Source of the DNA: Hydrangea macrophylla
Taxonomy: Eukaryota > Streptophyta > Magnoliopsida > Cornales > Hydrangeaceae
Assembly (NCBI GenBank): GCA_033977485.1
Contig: CM066993.1
Coordinates: forward strand, 71,774,864-71,838,863
Reading direction: 5' to 3'
DNA: 64,000 nt
Part shown: piece by piece, positions 12,131 to 25,376 of the stretch
How the letters are laid out: each line of letters begins with the position of its first letter
Numbering within the stretch: position 1 is the stretch's first letter
Position numbers and translations under genes: made by a program
Notes under the pieces: model-generated
The model's database searches: none
Told to the model about the DNA's origin: nothing
Seen by the model: only the letters and a program-made list of their open reading frames with translations

Positions 12131-13634
12131 AGAACTCAAAAACCCCTCATTTTCCCTCTGCTTTTCTCTCTCTAAATCATTTCTTTAACACCCAATTACA
12201 GAAAATCCAAGAATTTCAGGGTCCATTGAACTCGATAGAACAAACCCATTAAAAAAAAACGTTTGAAAATTAAACTGTAAATCAATGAATTTTGTTCTCA
12301 AGGGGGTGGCTTGTTTGACTGAGAGTTGGGTAGTGTTGCCCAACAAACCTTCTCTTCCCTTTTTTTATGTTATATGATTATTAGAAAATATTTTTGGTCG
12401 CCCAAAAATGGTTTACTAATACTCATCCAATCATCCCACTGGTCAATGCAATGAGACTTAGGATTAAACATCATTATGATGAATTTTTTTTTTTTGTATT
12501 TTTTTTTTATATTTGCATGGATACGGACTGGATACACACACGCACACCTCAGCCCCAACCCAACTCAACCTCAAAGTCTCACACTGGCCTACAGTAAAGC
12601 CCAACAAAGGTCACTCATTCTGACTGAAGAATAACTAGGAACAAACAACTTGAATCATCTATGGGGATTCGAACTCTCTCCCTCTCCACTAGAAAGAGAT
12701 AAACTATGCCAATTAAATTATAGCCCACTCGGCATGATGAATTACAGGAGATGAGAAGTTTGTTTTATACAATTCTCCACCTATTTTTTTCTGATGATAT
12801 TACTATAATTACTTGTTATAGACATAATTTGATGTATAAGTAATCTACCTTAGTTACATTATTGTTTAGACAGAGAGAGAAAGAGAGGGGGGTTGGGATA
12901 AATATGAAGTGTAGTGCATGTGACCGGCCATATGACTAATAATAAAATGAGAAAGGGGTATTAATGTTGATGGGTGTCCAGTTATGGTTGGGAGTTAGGT
13001 CCATCCATCCCTTCCTTACCTCTCTCTCTACTTGAGTCTTATTTATGATTTAGTACTTTTTTTTTTTTTCCTGAAACTTGATTTTGTACAATTTGAATTT
13101 AGCTTAAAAATTATGGGTCATGGACGGCTCATTTCTTCCTTTTCTTTAAAAAATTAAAATAAAAAATTTAATCATTTGGTTTATCGATTTCGTGCGAGAA
13201 AGTGTCGGGCTCAAAGGAGTGGCGAGGGATTTGAAATCCCGATAATAAGCGTGACATGGAGCGCATTTGTCGTTGCTCATGGACAACTCATTTCTTCTTC
13301 ATAATTATATGGATAAGTACTTTTTGTAGACCTCTCTTGAAATATCTAACATTTACACATTGTAATCATGAGTGTTAAAAAATTACATTGCCTGTAATCA
13401 AGACAGTTCATAACATTTTGAGGCCTTACGCGAGGAAATAAAATTGTGCCTTTATTATATCTTTATACATTAATAATTAGAATTAATTTTGTCGCTTTTT
13501 CAGATTCAAAGTTACTAATTAAATGTAGCAGCCTGTACTTTCGCGTCCCTAATAATAAATAAAATGTCAATTTTATTTTATTAATATGTATTATTTTAGT
13601 TGTGAAATCTTTCCATAAATTATAAGTACTAGTA
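12131..13634. other. Intergenic DNA upstream of ACC1
   Basis: AT-rich DNA with no convincing exon, RNA gene or repeat border. Short open frames near 12.4-12.6 kb are low-complexity and lack family similarity. Contains short A/T and AC runs only. Confidence 0.6.
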
Positions 13635-13643
13635 TTATTAATT

Positions 13644-13826
13644 GAGTAATGCTAGGTGTATACAAATTTGCACACACTTTTGCACACAAATGCTTTAAAT
13701 GTATGTACCTTGTGCTGTGTAAGTGGTGTACAAAAAACTGAAAAATTCAAACAACACAAGGTACATGCATTTAAAGCATTTGTGTGCAAAAGTGTGTACA
13801 AAATTTGTGTACACCTAGCATTACTC
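13644..13826. mobile_element. MULE-type MITE, 183 bp
   Basis: The terminal inverted repeats are about 70 bp long, so nearly the whole element folds back. The ends are GAGTAATGCTAGGTGTA and its complement. It is flanked by a perfect 9-bp duplication TTATTAATT (13635-13643 and 13827-13835), the size made by Mutator-like transposases. The open frames visible on both strands here are only a by-product of the palindrome. Confidence 0.88.
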
Positions 13827-13835
13827 TTATTAATT

Positions 13836-15334
13836 TGATAACTCAATACAATTTTATTTTACTACTGTGTATTAGCGTTAGTAGGAATATTATCTGAATA
13901 AATAAATAATATTTGTGTTAACATTTAATAATGCAATGTCTTTAAAGTTTGTAACCCCTTAATAGTTTAATTTTATTGTTACTTAAGACTGTGCCCCTAA
14001 GTTATCCTATGATTTGAGATAAAAACTATTAATAAAATATATTATCACGTCGCTTGCATTTTGTCCCTAATAATTTTAGTTGGGACATTTTAATTAACTA
14101 TCTGATCAAACCGGACCAAACCATCCACTTGCATTTTTAACCGTGAACTAATTGATTTGATCAATCAGCCATGTCACTCGAACCAACAGATTGAGAACTC
14201 ATGATAAATTCACTTGGATGTAAATTGTGAGGCGTATGCTTACCTCTAACCAGTAAATTCATATGGCCACAAAATGTGTGTTGCGTGCTTGCATTTCAAC
14301 CCACATGCTTTACCCACTTTTTACTTAATGAAGTTTGGATATATGAACACTACACACATTCTCATTTGCAACACAAAAAAAAAACAGTAAACTCACAAAC
14401 TCTTTTCATCTCTCTCAAACATCACATACACTTACACATTCAGATCTAGAAATTAGAAAAGAATCATCACAGTAGAAGGGATATTAGCACAGAAGCTCAA
14501 AGAGGCCAGTGATATAGCTCGGGGCATTATTACAGTTTTTCAAAAATTCTTCGGTCTCTTACGTCGGCCAAACCAGTGACCATTGAGTCTTTTGAACTTA
14601 CTCTTATTGTACTTTTAGTCATTACGCACAATCTGTGGGGTTTGAAAATAAGTGAATACGCCTATATATGTATATATATAGCCATGGAGGTTCAAAATTA
14701 GTGGTACCAAAAATGGTAACAAAAATCCATTCCGTAAATTGACAATGAAAAATTAGGATCCCAGTATGTCCCCCTAGAAACAGTTTGTTGATTGATTAGT
14801 TCCTTGACCCCAAAGTTGGGAGTTCAATACTTGCTAGTTACATATAAATTTGTAAAAAAATAATAAATACATTAGTTTACTATGTATAAAATAAGTATTA
14901 AAAATTACTTATTGACCCTATTAAATTCTATATTATTGTTAACATGTTGGAGGTCATTTTATATAGTTTTGTAATTTATCAGATTATAAACTAGAACTTG
15001 ATATTTTTAATAAATTAATTAGTGGTTATTTAACTAGTATTTTAATTATTTCAAATACCTATAGTACTTCTAAAATTATGGAAAGAAATAGAGGAATTGT
15101 ATTTTGATGTCTTGTCTTCATTAAAAATAATGTCAAAGCATGTACTCTCTACTTTTATATATTTATGTCATTTAGAAGGGCCTTGCGGCTATATTTATAT
15201 ATTATTTTATCTTCTAAAATTTGTAATAAAATTCTATAACTCCGAAAATTACGCCGTCAGTTTCCTAAAATCAAATTAAGCTAAATTGATTTACTTGATG
15301 ATAATCACGAGTTTAAAACAACCACTGCCATGTT
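13836..15334. other. AT-rich intergenic DNA
   Basis: Very AT-rich stretch with TATATATGTATATATA tracts near 14.67 kb. I see no exon, RNA gene or definable element border. It may contain the decayed left half of the LTR that ends at 16308. Confidence 0.5.
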
Positions 15335-16308
15335 AAAGGAAATTGTAAATGGAATAAGTTATACACGTGCATAGTCGAGTTGACATGTTGGAAATGGGTC
15401 GTTTGAGTCGACATATATGTCTTGTGAGAAATAAGTAAAGAAAGGGTATCTTGAGTTGTGTTACCTTAATTATTCCAGGCCAATTCAGATATGGCAGATT
15501 AATTAGGAAGGATTGAGCCCAGGCCGACTCGGATACGGTAAGCCAGTCAGTGTCTTGTGTCATCTTAATTATTCCAGACCGACTCGGATACGGTAGATTA
15601 ATTAAGAAGGATTGAGCCCAGGTCGATTCAGATACGGCAGGCCAATCATCGTGTCCAGGCCACTCGGATACGGTAGACCGATCTAAAACAACGGCCTCGT
15701 GCCGGATGGTTCTGGCGAACCGAATGAGTGGAGAGATTGTGGTCGAGATAAAAGAGTCGGTAAGATGAGATGGTTACATTGTTCATGCACGGTCTTATAT
15801 AATTGATTTAACTGTTCATTTTATACGACGACTGGAATAATGTACTAACAGTGCTGTAAGTAAGTAATATAAAGACGATTAATGTGCTTTTATGTACATT
15901 GCTTGTATGTTCATTATGCTCACTCGGCTTTCATTAGCTGATGACTTTATTTTGTCCTGGACACCCAAAATGTCCAGGAGATGGCTATGCAGGGTTATAT
16001 GATTATGCCAGCTAGAGAAGTCTGCAGAACTGCTTTTATACTTTATTAAAGTTGTAATAAAGGATATGAATAATGTTTTAATTTGAATAAGGTGACTTGT
16101 GCCTTGAGAAATACTTTTATTTGAGACAATGTAATATTAATTAAGTTTGTAATGTTGATTTATATCTTCTTCCTTGCTGCTTTATATACTCTGTTATCTG
16201 GTACATGTTAAGCTAAGTACAGGACAAGTGATCCCTCACTTGTCATGACCTACGGGTCTAAAATAGAAATAAAAAATTCTTCTTATTTTGCTACGCTGGG
16301 GTGTGACA
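15335..16308 (+). mobile_element. Partial LTR (Gypsy type), right end intact
   Basis: The right end GGGGTGTGACA, preceded by ACCTACGGGTCT, matches the end of the LTR at 43983. Both also share AAGAGTCGGTAAGATGAGA about 0.55-0.65 kb earlier. It contains four spaced copies of a GACTCGGATACGG word between about 15.48 and 15.68 kb. The left end cannot be placed; the start given is where similarity fades. It abuts the hAT transposase remnant with right flank TTAAA. Confidence 0.65.
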
Positions 16309-16518
16309 TTAAAGTTCTACAGTCAAGTTCTTTTAAAAAGTTTCTTTCAACCATCAACATGACTAATCCATTCAGTCTCTCATGCAACATGGTTGATTTT
16401 AGATAATTTTTATCAGCTTTAGCTTTAAAAAACTGCTTTTCTATGGAAGTGATTGCTACAGGTATTATGAATAAGATTCTATAACCAATCAATACAATTG
16501 GAAAAGAATCAAGTTTTT

Positions 16519-18903
16519 TGTGACGCCCCACCCCGCCACGAGTCCCGGCGACGGGGTGTCGGCTGGCAGAAGTACAATAATAAACAAATAACAGTAGGCT
16601 TTGACACCATTCTGTAACTCCCCGAGTCCTAGACTCCGAGGGTTACCTGAAATATATTTTCATCATTTGGAAAATATTTATAAAACAGAAATATGGTTTT
16701 CATTTAAAATATTCTTTCTTGAAACAAAACGTTTTCAAGATAAGCAGCGGAAAAATCAGAGTCAAGATAATATTATATTAAAATGGGTGGACTAACACTT
16801 ATCCAATAAAACATAACATGTTCTTTGAAACCAAATTTTATTACATCATTTAATTTAAAAATCCCACAAACGGGGCCTTCAAACAAAGCGGAAGCTCATC
16901 AAATCTCGGGGGCCTTGCCCTTATCAATATCTCCTGAAAAAGAAGGTTTTATAGTCCATAAGCCATAGAGGCTCGCATAGTCATATAACCATACAATAAC
17001 ATTTGTTATATAACATGCGGGAGTGCAATAAATGCCAATGTCATGCATGAAAACCATTCTCATGACTTTTCAAACACTCACCCTCGATCGTCAATATCAT
17101 TACCCGGACCATGGGCTTCCCGTCCATGGAGGCCTAGCCTTCAACGTGTGAGACTTTGGGCCTTACGAATTACACGGAGGCCTAGCCTTCAACGTTACGG
17201 GGGTTTCTTGCAGCACATCCCGCAATTCGAGTTCCTAGTGGTACCCATCTCACACGCCTAACCACAAATCCGGGATTTTTATCTTTTGAAAAACAAAATC
17301 CCTCCTAGAGGGTTTTATGCACGGAAGCCTCTAAGGACTTCCCTTTTTAAAACCTGGAAGCCTCTAAGGTCTTCCTTTTTCAAAAATTGAAAGCCTCTAA
17401 GGTGTTTCATCCCAAAACCATTTTCGTGATTTTCGTGTTCATGCTCATGAAATTCCATGACATATGCGAGCTCTAAGCATCAAGACATATTCAACATTTC
17501 ATAAATCACATATTGAAACATGCTATCGATATAAAGTAATACAATAGACATGCTGAAATCACCCAAGTAAACACATAGAACATTTCAATTCATATAAACA
17601 TGTAAGTACACTGTTAACATCTTATACAACTTTATTGAGGTTTATACGGAACTACCGTTCACCGAGGATAGACTTAATCACACAGAATAGAATCTTGAAA
17701 AGCCTAGTCTGTTACAATCTAACATGTATAGTGATATAAGCACATTAGTGAGGTACAACACCTCTAAGCACAAGTACAACTACTATTAAAGTGAAGTACA
17801 ACTCTTGAAGCTTAGGGTACAAGGCCCCTTAGCTCATTACTGATTTAATTACAAGAAAATAGATGTTTTTACCAAACTATCACAAGTCGCTCGCGCGAAT
17901 TGTACTCTGTAAGGCCACGTGGCATTTTAAAACAGTTTTCAAAAATAACGTGGTCGCGCGCGCGGACCACTCTCGCTGACCCTCGCTCGCGCGAGTCGGG
18001 TGCGCGAGCCGCGGACCAGACTGATTGTTGTCTTCTTCGTTGCTCTGTTACAAAAATTATTTTTCATACTTAATCAAATAGTACTTTCCAATATATGAAA
18101 CTCTTCGTTTTTCCACGTAGATTTCAAATATGAAATCGGATTTCACCAAACGAATCGTAGCTCTCGGTTTTATCGAAAAATCGAACAGTGACAAAACTTT
18201 AATTTGATCGTTCATCGCGATCGTTGCGAATCAGATTTTGAAATTCAAAGCAAAGCCTCGTGGGATCGAGACCTTTCATTTGATATAAAGAAATCGAGTT
18301 TCTGTTATAGTTTTTCTGCTTGCTATTTTCGGACTCTTAAACGGTTACATATATTACTACATATAAATTCTATACATATATCTATGTCAACAATGCTCTA
18401 TATAAACAGAATTAAACTTAAAATTGATATGGACAACTTACCCAATATCGAAAAACAATAAGGTGTAGAGAATTCCAAAAAAAAAAATAAAATAAGCCAA
18501 GCTTGTTTGAATTCAAAAATCCTTGAAAGTATATATGTAACTATCTATATATATCTTCATATATGTTATATATATATATATATTAGCCGTGGGAGAGAGA
18601 GAGGAAAGAGAGACAATAGAGAGGCAGAGAGTTAAGAGAATGGGAGATGAGAGAATGGTTGGGGGTGATGTGTGTACAAATAGAATTGGTTTGCTTGGCC
18701 TCCATGAGGCTTGTTGACTTGTTGTTTACAATACTTCACACGCACACACTGTGCACATGAATTTCTTTGGCTCCAAGTTCAACAATCCTTGTGTGTGTTG
18801 AGCTCGTGCGATGATGCACACACAAAGGTAAAAATTATACAACCAATAACCCAAAACTGGTATTATTTCGATTAGAAATGAAAATAAAATACGGGGTATT
18901 ACA
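16519..18903 (-). mobile_element. Solo LTR (Gypsy type), target duplication TTTTT
   Basis: On the minus strand it starts TGTAATACCCCG and ends GGGGCGTCACA (2385 bp). It is flanked by TTTTT on both sides (16514-16518 and 18904-18908). No internal retroelement sequence adjoins it, so it is a solo LTR left by recombination. It shares with the LTR at 28.5-31.4 kb the block AAAACCGAGAGCTACGATT. It carries repeated GGAAGCCTCTAAGG and GGAGGCCTAGCC units at 17.12-17.42 kb and a CGCGCG word array at 17.89-18.02 kb. Confidence 0.88.
17886..18016. repeat. CGCGCG self-complementary word array in solo LTR
   Basis: Four or five copies of words such as TCGCTCGCGCGA, GTCGCGCGCGCGGAC and CTCGCTCGCGCGAG, spaced irregularly in an otherwise AT-rich LTR. 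Each is its own reverse complement or nearly so. Similar arrays occur at 42.38-42.65 kb. Confidence 0.8.
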
Positions 18904-18990
18904 TTTTTACTAAAATTTGATATCTCAATTGGTGTGTTTATTGTTTCTTGTAAAATTGATCTTAAGACTTCTAGATAGAAAATCATATAA

Positions 18991-20718
18991 ATTTTTCCTT
19001 TTGTTTTATGATAGGCTCAAAGCTTGAAGTTAAGGAAGTGGTGAAAATTTGGAGGCCTTTAATTTAGGAATAGATGTATTTTAGTTGATTACAATTAATA
19101 GAGGACTTTTCTTTCTAGACAATGGTTAAGAGGGTGTTTGGAAACCTTTAGAAATGAGCTTCTAGAAGAAGAAGTCCATATACAAAAGTGAATTCCGTTT
19201 GGTGAGGTTTGGGAATACATTTCTTGACAAAAAAGATATCTCTAGAATGCTCATTTGGAGAAGTCAAAATTTTTGACTTGTTAAATTATGATTTTGCACT
19301 TGCGCGCGCAGAAATCATGAACATTTCTAACAAAATTATGCTTTTATTCTTTATTTTTAGATTAGTGCCATCTTTACCTTAAGTTGTTTTAAGGATAGTG
19401 TTGGAATGGACTTTTGGATGAAAAGCTACGCCAAACAACATCTAAGTGATATATATGTTGAGAATATTATAATAAGATGTTATTCAAGAGTTATCAATAG
19501 AGGCTTTTTTCAAAGCAATATTAGTTGATTTTTTGTATAAGGAGGTAATATTACATGACAAGTATATAACAAATCAGGGCCTTAGGTGGTCGTCTAAGTT
19601 GCCTAATGGTTGAGTCACCCCTTTTTAAATTTGCAACTCTCTCTATCCCAAATTAAAGAATCTGTTTTGGGATGCCAATTGTTTAAAACAATTTATTTTT
19701 ATAGTTAAAATTTCTAACTTTCTCTTGTCCCTCTGTTTTAAGTTTAACAATTTCAGTATCATGTCAAATGAAAAATGAGAGAGTTTTATATAATAAATGA
19801 TGCACTTAGAAAATATGTAGTTAAATTAAGTTAACTTAATAATTTTTCAAAGAAGACTTTTAAATTAGTCCATCCCAAAATAAAATAAAAACACTCATAA
19901 ATTGGGATGTAAGAGTATAAGTTATTGTAGGGATCAATTTTAGTTACCATAGTGTATACGTACGGTTTTAAAAGAGATTTTAAAAGTTCATTGGTTAGAA
20001 AAAAAATTGATTTTTAGTCAAAAGTCCTTTAAAATAGTTTTTTTTAGTATTAGATCCAACTCGTTTTTTTGTTTTAGTCAAAAGTCCATATGTTATAAAA
20101 GTTATATGAAATTTGTAAAAAATTGAACTAGTTATGTGAAATTTCGCATAAAAAAGTTGTGTGAAATTTCATATAACTTTCAAACATAGTGACTTGATTC
20201 GATTAAGTTTCACTAATCATGGAGTTTTGACCAAAATAAGGATATCCTTTAAACTTAATAAGTCTAAAAAAAGGGACTTTTTACTAAATTTCTAAAAAAA
20301 AATTGGGGCAATTGGTAGGAGGAAGAGAGGATCTTTGTTAGGATTTAGGAATATCAAATTTGGACACAACAATATATTCAGTAGGAAAAGAAATTAATAG
20401 GAAAACTAGCTTGCAAGTTGTAATGTTGAAATATACTAGTCAAATAAAAAAGGCTTAGCTACATTTTACACCATTCTAATTTGCCCTTTGTGTCAATTTG
20501 GTCCCTGTAGTTTAGAAAGTGTTATTTTAGTCCCTGTAGTTTCATAAGTGTGTCCTTTTAGTCCCTCAAACACTTTTTGTGACAAATTGTTTTACTTTCA
20601 GTGACAAAATTATTAGTCACTGAAGGACTTATTGGACTTATTTGACACACTTATTGTATTGATTTCACCAATCTTTGAGTTAAGATCACATAGCAAACAC
20701 TACTACCAATATCACTTA
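18991..20718. other. AT-rich intergenic DNA with a possible MITE
   Basis: No gene seen. An element of about 310 bp may lie at 19131-19443, where AGGGTGTTTGG and CCAAACAACATCT form imperfect inverted ends. From about 19.95 to 20.28 kb, TTTTAGTCAAAAGTC and related words recur, with inverted copies of a TTATATGAAATTT motif. The flanks give no clean target duplication. Confidence 0.4.
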
Positions 20719-22262
20719 TGTTGAGGGACAATCATCCCAAAGACCTCCCTGTTTTAATGGAACCAACTATGCCTATTGGAAAAATAGGATGAGAATTTAC
20801 ATTATTGCTCAAGACTTCAATTTATGGCAAATCGTTGTCAAAGGACCCCACATTCCTACTAAGACCGTAGGCACCAATGTTGTTCCTAAAATGGAAGATG
20901 AATATGTTGATAGTGACAAGAGACTCATTAAAATGAATGTTATGTTTATGAATCTCTTACAATGTGGCTTAGACCCAAATGAGTATAATAGAATTTCTTC
21001 TTGTGAGTCGGCCAAAGAAATTTGGGATTAATTAGAAGTCACACATGAAGGAACCAACCAAGTCAAGAAGTCTAAGATTAGATTACTTGTTCAATCTTAT
21101 GAAATGTTTAAAATGCTTCAAAATGAAACTATTAGTAAAATGTCTACTCGTTTATTACTATCACTAATAGTTTGAAAATTCTTGGTAGAGTTTATCCTAA
21201 TGAAGAATTGATTGAGAAAGTGCTTAGGTCTTTACCGAAGCATTGGCAACCAAAAGGTCACGGCAGTCCGAGAACCAAAGGAACTTGCAAGGCTTTCCAT
21301 TGAACAACTCATGGGATCTCTCATCACTCATGAAATGCAATTGGCCGTCTTCGAAAATGAAGACAATGAGAGGGACTTGGGCCTAAAAGCTTCAAATGAC
21401 CAAGACGATGATAGTGATGAAGATGATGAAATGGCTATGATCACTCGCAAATTCAAAAGGTTCTTGAGGAAGGACAAAACCTTCGGAAGAAGGGGGCACA
21501 AATAAATGATGCCAAGAAGGAACCAATTATTTGCTTCAAGTGCAAAAAGCCCAATCACATCAAAGTCGATTGCCCATTGTCAAAGAAGAACTTCAAGAAA
21601 AAAGGCAATGAAGGCAACTTGGGATGACTTCGACAATGACTCATCCGAAAATGAGTCAAATGATGATGAAGTTGCAAACTTTTGTCTTATGGTATGAGGT
21701 AGATTCTAACTATGATTCTTGTAATGAGTCTCATAAATATGATGAGCTTCAAAATGTATTTGATGAATTGCATGAGGAATTGAAAATTTTGGGAACCAAA
21801 TACCTAGCTCTTAAAAAGAATTTCTCTTTACTTTCAAATGAACTTAGTGAATTGAAATCATGAAATGAGTCTTTGAGAAAAGAAAATGAAACGCTTTCTT
21901 CAAGAAAAACTCCTTCAAATGATTTTGAAAAGGAAAATGTTGAGCTGAGAAAGCAAGTTGAAGATTTGACTAAAACATTAGCAAAATTCACTAATGGAGA
22001 GCAAAATTTGAACATACTTTTGGGAAAACAAAGATGTGTTTTTGATACACCTGGCTTGGGCTTCAATCCCACCTATAAGGAAAAGAAATGCAACAACTTC
22101 TTTGCAAGCATTGCTTTAACTAGCTCAAGCTCTTCAAACAATCCTCATCAAAGTTTTTTCTCAAAGGGATCCACTCCAAGCAATTTCAATCCTCATGTAA
22201 GTTGTCATTATTGCATGAGAAATGGGCATGTGAACTACAAATGCCAAGCATCAAGGAATGCC
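20719..22262 (+). pseudogene. Copia retrotransposon gag, decayed
   Basis: Reads as a plant Copia Gag: an FNGTNYAYWKNRM start, a UBN2-like helical region (SSCESAKEIWD; EELIEKVLRSLP), then an acidic DDDSDEDDEMAM stretch and zinc knuckles (CxxCxxxxHxxxxC near 21.54 kb; CHYCMRNGHVNYKC near 22.20 kb) with a coiled-coil segment between. Gag of this length with two knuckles resembles the SIRE/Maximus group. Several stops and frameshifts (for example TAA after KEIWD near 21.03 kb) break it. No protease or RT follows and no matching LTR is seen. Confidence 0.8.
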
Positions 22263-22289
22263 AGATCACCTGGAGACCAATCGTGTCGT

Positions 22290-22740
22290 TTGTACCGTTA
22301 TCCCGAGCGGTTCACCCAGTACCACAAGGCCCAACCAACAGGTCGGGAATGCTGCGCAAGCTTGGCCCGTTACGGGCACAACACAACCTAGCCCCAGGGT
22401 GTGATCCAGAATGTTCCAGACAGTCTCTTAGGGTAGCTAGAGTACTAATGGAATGAATGCATAGTTTTCTAATCTATTTTGGAAACTCGCACGATTTATG
22501 CTAATCAGTCCCAATCAGATTATATTGCCTTATCAGTTTACTTGCCATGTACGAGGAGGTTCCTTATACTATAAAAGAACCCCTCTTCCCCCAAAAAAGG
22601 GGATCGTAACTTTACATGATACATGTACCTCGACCGGCCGGCTTTTGGTAGCTCCATCCTACTTTTGGTTCACCAAAGGTCACCGGCGATTTCACATCAT
22701 ATTGCAAGTGCTCTGACACACACGTGGACATAGGTCTCTT
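22290..22740 (+). mobile_element. LTR-like fragment
   Basis: Immediately after the broken gag comes more GC-balanced DNA with a TATA-like ACTATAAAAGAACCCCTC at about 22.57 kb and a CCCC...GGGG hairpin (CCCCAAAAAAGGGG) at about 22.60 kb. This resembles the U3/R part of plant LTRs. No TG/CA border or target duplication was found, so the call is tentative. Confidence 0.35.
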
Positions 22741-23393
22741 CATTAACAGGGCATAACCACATACAAATATCTCTTGTCTCTTTCTTCTTATGTGTTACTC
22801 AAAATTTGACATCATAAAATAGTAAAGATGTATATATATACATACTATACACCCAATGGCCCCACACAAAGTAAGACATCTGAGCATTGAAATTTGAAAA
22901 GTCATACTACTATTTGGATTGGGCCGACCTCTCTGGGTACCTAGTTACCAAATTCCTTTGTACATTGTTTAGTCCAATGAAAGTTTATCATTGGTTGGCT
23001 GTCAGAATCTTCAATAACATCATAATAAAAAACCAATCACATACACGATAAAAAAAAACCAATCACATACCATATATATATAAGGCCCGCACTCTGATGA
23101 ACTAAAAGATAGTAACAACTTAGATGACAATGGACCAATGAGAGGGAGAGAAGTGGACACGTCAGCTAGTGAGTAGGTATCAAACTTATGATAGCTATCG
23201 ATCGGCCGTTCACCTGGAAATGCAATCACTTCCAGGTGGCTGCTTATGCCTGCTACACTTTTGCATTCAGTAACGCTTCTTTTCTCCTAGCCTATCATGC
23301 ATTATATTCCTAACCCCTTTCCCATCTCCAAGTATTTCAAAGAGAGAAAGAGAGAAGTAGAGAGAGAAGCAGATACTAGTCGATCAACTCACA

Positions 23394-23454
<61 letters not shown>

Positions 23455-24638
23455 ATAGATTGCTTGTATCATTCAATGTATGTAATAGATCTAAATAGAA
23501 TTCAGTTGATATTTTTTTATTATCTAATCCATTTCATATCTATCAATCTGATATATGTATATATATGTACCTATGTATAGGATCATGCTAGATATGTTTA
23601 AGCCAATACTTTTGGTGGTGCAGGTACAGAAGAACCTAAAACAAATTCAAAAGATCTAAGGTGATCCTCATCACTAACCTAAAAATGGAAGCAATGTGGA
23701 AGTATCTTTGGAAAGTTGATGTAAACATACATTTATTTTATTTTATTTTTTATGATCATTCTTTTGTAGATATCATTTTGATCTTAATGAAACTTTGGGT
23801 TATAGTTTTAAATTTTTGAAATGTGTCTTTGATCAGTTTTGTGGACTTCTCTTTGATCAAGTGACCAAATGGACTCTGAAAACAGTTTAGGGTTTGAGGG
23901 CAGCGGAAATTCAGAGGTAAAGGGTTACCTAACACACTGCATGTTTAGTCTCTTTTACACGGATTGATTATAATTTTGGGAATGCTTTTACAGTTTCATT
24001 GAAGAATTGTGAGAATGATGAGTAGTCATGACAATGCTAAAAAAACCCTAAATATTATACCAGAAAATAAAGAGGGGGGGGAGAAGAGAGGAAGAAAGTG
24101 AAGAAACCCTAAAATCCACATTTATTTCAAGATGCATCACATTTACTAGACAATTTAAGCCATTGGAATATCTAAAATAAGATCAGATTCAAGCACGTTG
24201 ATTTGACAAATTGCATGATTTAGCAGCAAGACGTACTCCTATACTAAAAAGGGTAGTTACCCAACATTTAAATGAATAGAACCAATTTACTTATAAACAC
24301 ATAAGAAGTTCACTAAGGAATCGCATAACGCATTCTGGTCTGTCTAAACGGTCCCATGGCTTCTCAGGATGTATTGCTTAGTTCTACTTCTGAATGTGTG
24401 GTCCATTGATCTAGGTTTATTTGATTTGCCTTGAGGTGAAACTAAATTATATATGCATGGCAAAGTGTCTTCTTTTCTTTCTTCTTAGTTTTGCTATCAT
24501 CTTTAATTAGTTCGTGTTGGGAAGAGCTGATGGATATGCTTATTCTGGTTTCTTGAATTGCTTATATGGTGGATAAAATACTGAACATGACTCCTTTTTC
24601 AACAATTTTTTGGTTGTTTTGTTCCTCAATTGATCAGA
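22741..24638. other. Intergenic DNA with promoter-like features before the HD-ZIP pseudogene
   Basis: A TATA-like CATATATATATAAGG lies at about 23.07-23.09 kb. A long CT microsatellite lies at 23396-23454, and an ATG-led frame ending at a donor-like GAG/GTAAAG lies at 23868-23917. These look like the remnants of a plant promoter, CT-rich leader and first exon, possibly of the HD-ZIP pseudogene downstream. No homeobox is visible in between, so the link is inference. Confidence 0.35.
23396..23454. repeat. (CT)n microsatellite
   Basis: About 28 CT units with one interruption near the right end (TTT). Polymorphic length is likely. Confidence 0.95.
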
Positions 24639-25376
24639 CTGAAAGTGTTAGTACTTCTTCAAGTGTTCAAGAGCAAGACCCTCCAGTCTCTAACCCTCCA
24701 CTTCTTCCTCAGACTCCTCATAATTCACATCATGAACTCGCCAATCCACAACACTGGTCCCCATCACTACTTGGCACTGAGACTCCAAGCGCCTTTGGTC
24801 TCCTTATATCGGTCTCAGTGTGTGCTGAGGTAAACAAGACCAAAATCGAAGCCCTTGCTCAAGAAGCAGTGAATGAACTAGTTTAAATGGCCTTGGAACA
24901 AGAATTGTTTTGGGTTTTTAATGTTAATTCTGGAACTTGGCTCCTTAATGAAGAGAAATACATTTCTAGATTTGGGACTCTTGATGCAACTCTAGAGGAG
25001 ATAATAAAAATGCTGACAAGGGAAGAGCCAATGCCACCTATCATGCATGACAAGCCTGTCGAAATGTCCCAAAGGAAGTCCTAGACGAGCTTTCATCGAT
25101 AGATTTTGGAGCAAAACCCTTACAAAGAGAAGCTTCTCAAGACATTGGTCTTGTGTTTTTAGATCCATTATGCCTAGTTGAAATGTTCATGGAAGTGGTA
25201 GGTTTCCTTTTTATTCATTTTTTTCACTTATGATTTACTTTTTTTTTTGTACATGTGTGAAGTGATGGAATGTGCTTTACTTTCATTGTGTTGAAATCAT
25301 GATCAATGGAAGATTTTGTTTTCAAATATTGTGACAAAGGCCACCATGCTTGGAGACTTGTTGATGGGAGAGAAAG

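Larger units (their letters stand above)
16309..18990 (-). pseudogene. hAT-type transposase C-terminus remnant, split by a solo LTR
   Basis: The 16309-16513 part encodes a stretch resembling the hAT dimerisation region of plant ZMYM/TTF-type transposases: an IPVAITSIEK...F core followed by LKSTMLHERLNGLVML. The upstream part of the same protein (LEVLRSIL...TPIEISNF) lies at about 18909-18986, on the other side of a 2385-bp solo LTR. Joining the halves leaves a small frame error at the A-run, so the gene was probably already dead. No DDE core is visible. Confidence 0.65.

Noticed and set aside
13652..13846. Open frames on both strands
   Set aside because: They mirror each other because the DNA is a palindromic MITE; no coding similarity.
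23868..23917. Possible first exon (MDSENSLGFEG...) with donor-like GAG/GTAAAG
   Set aside because: Too short and without homeobox sequence downstream; only mentioned as context for the HD-ZIP pseudogene.
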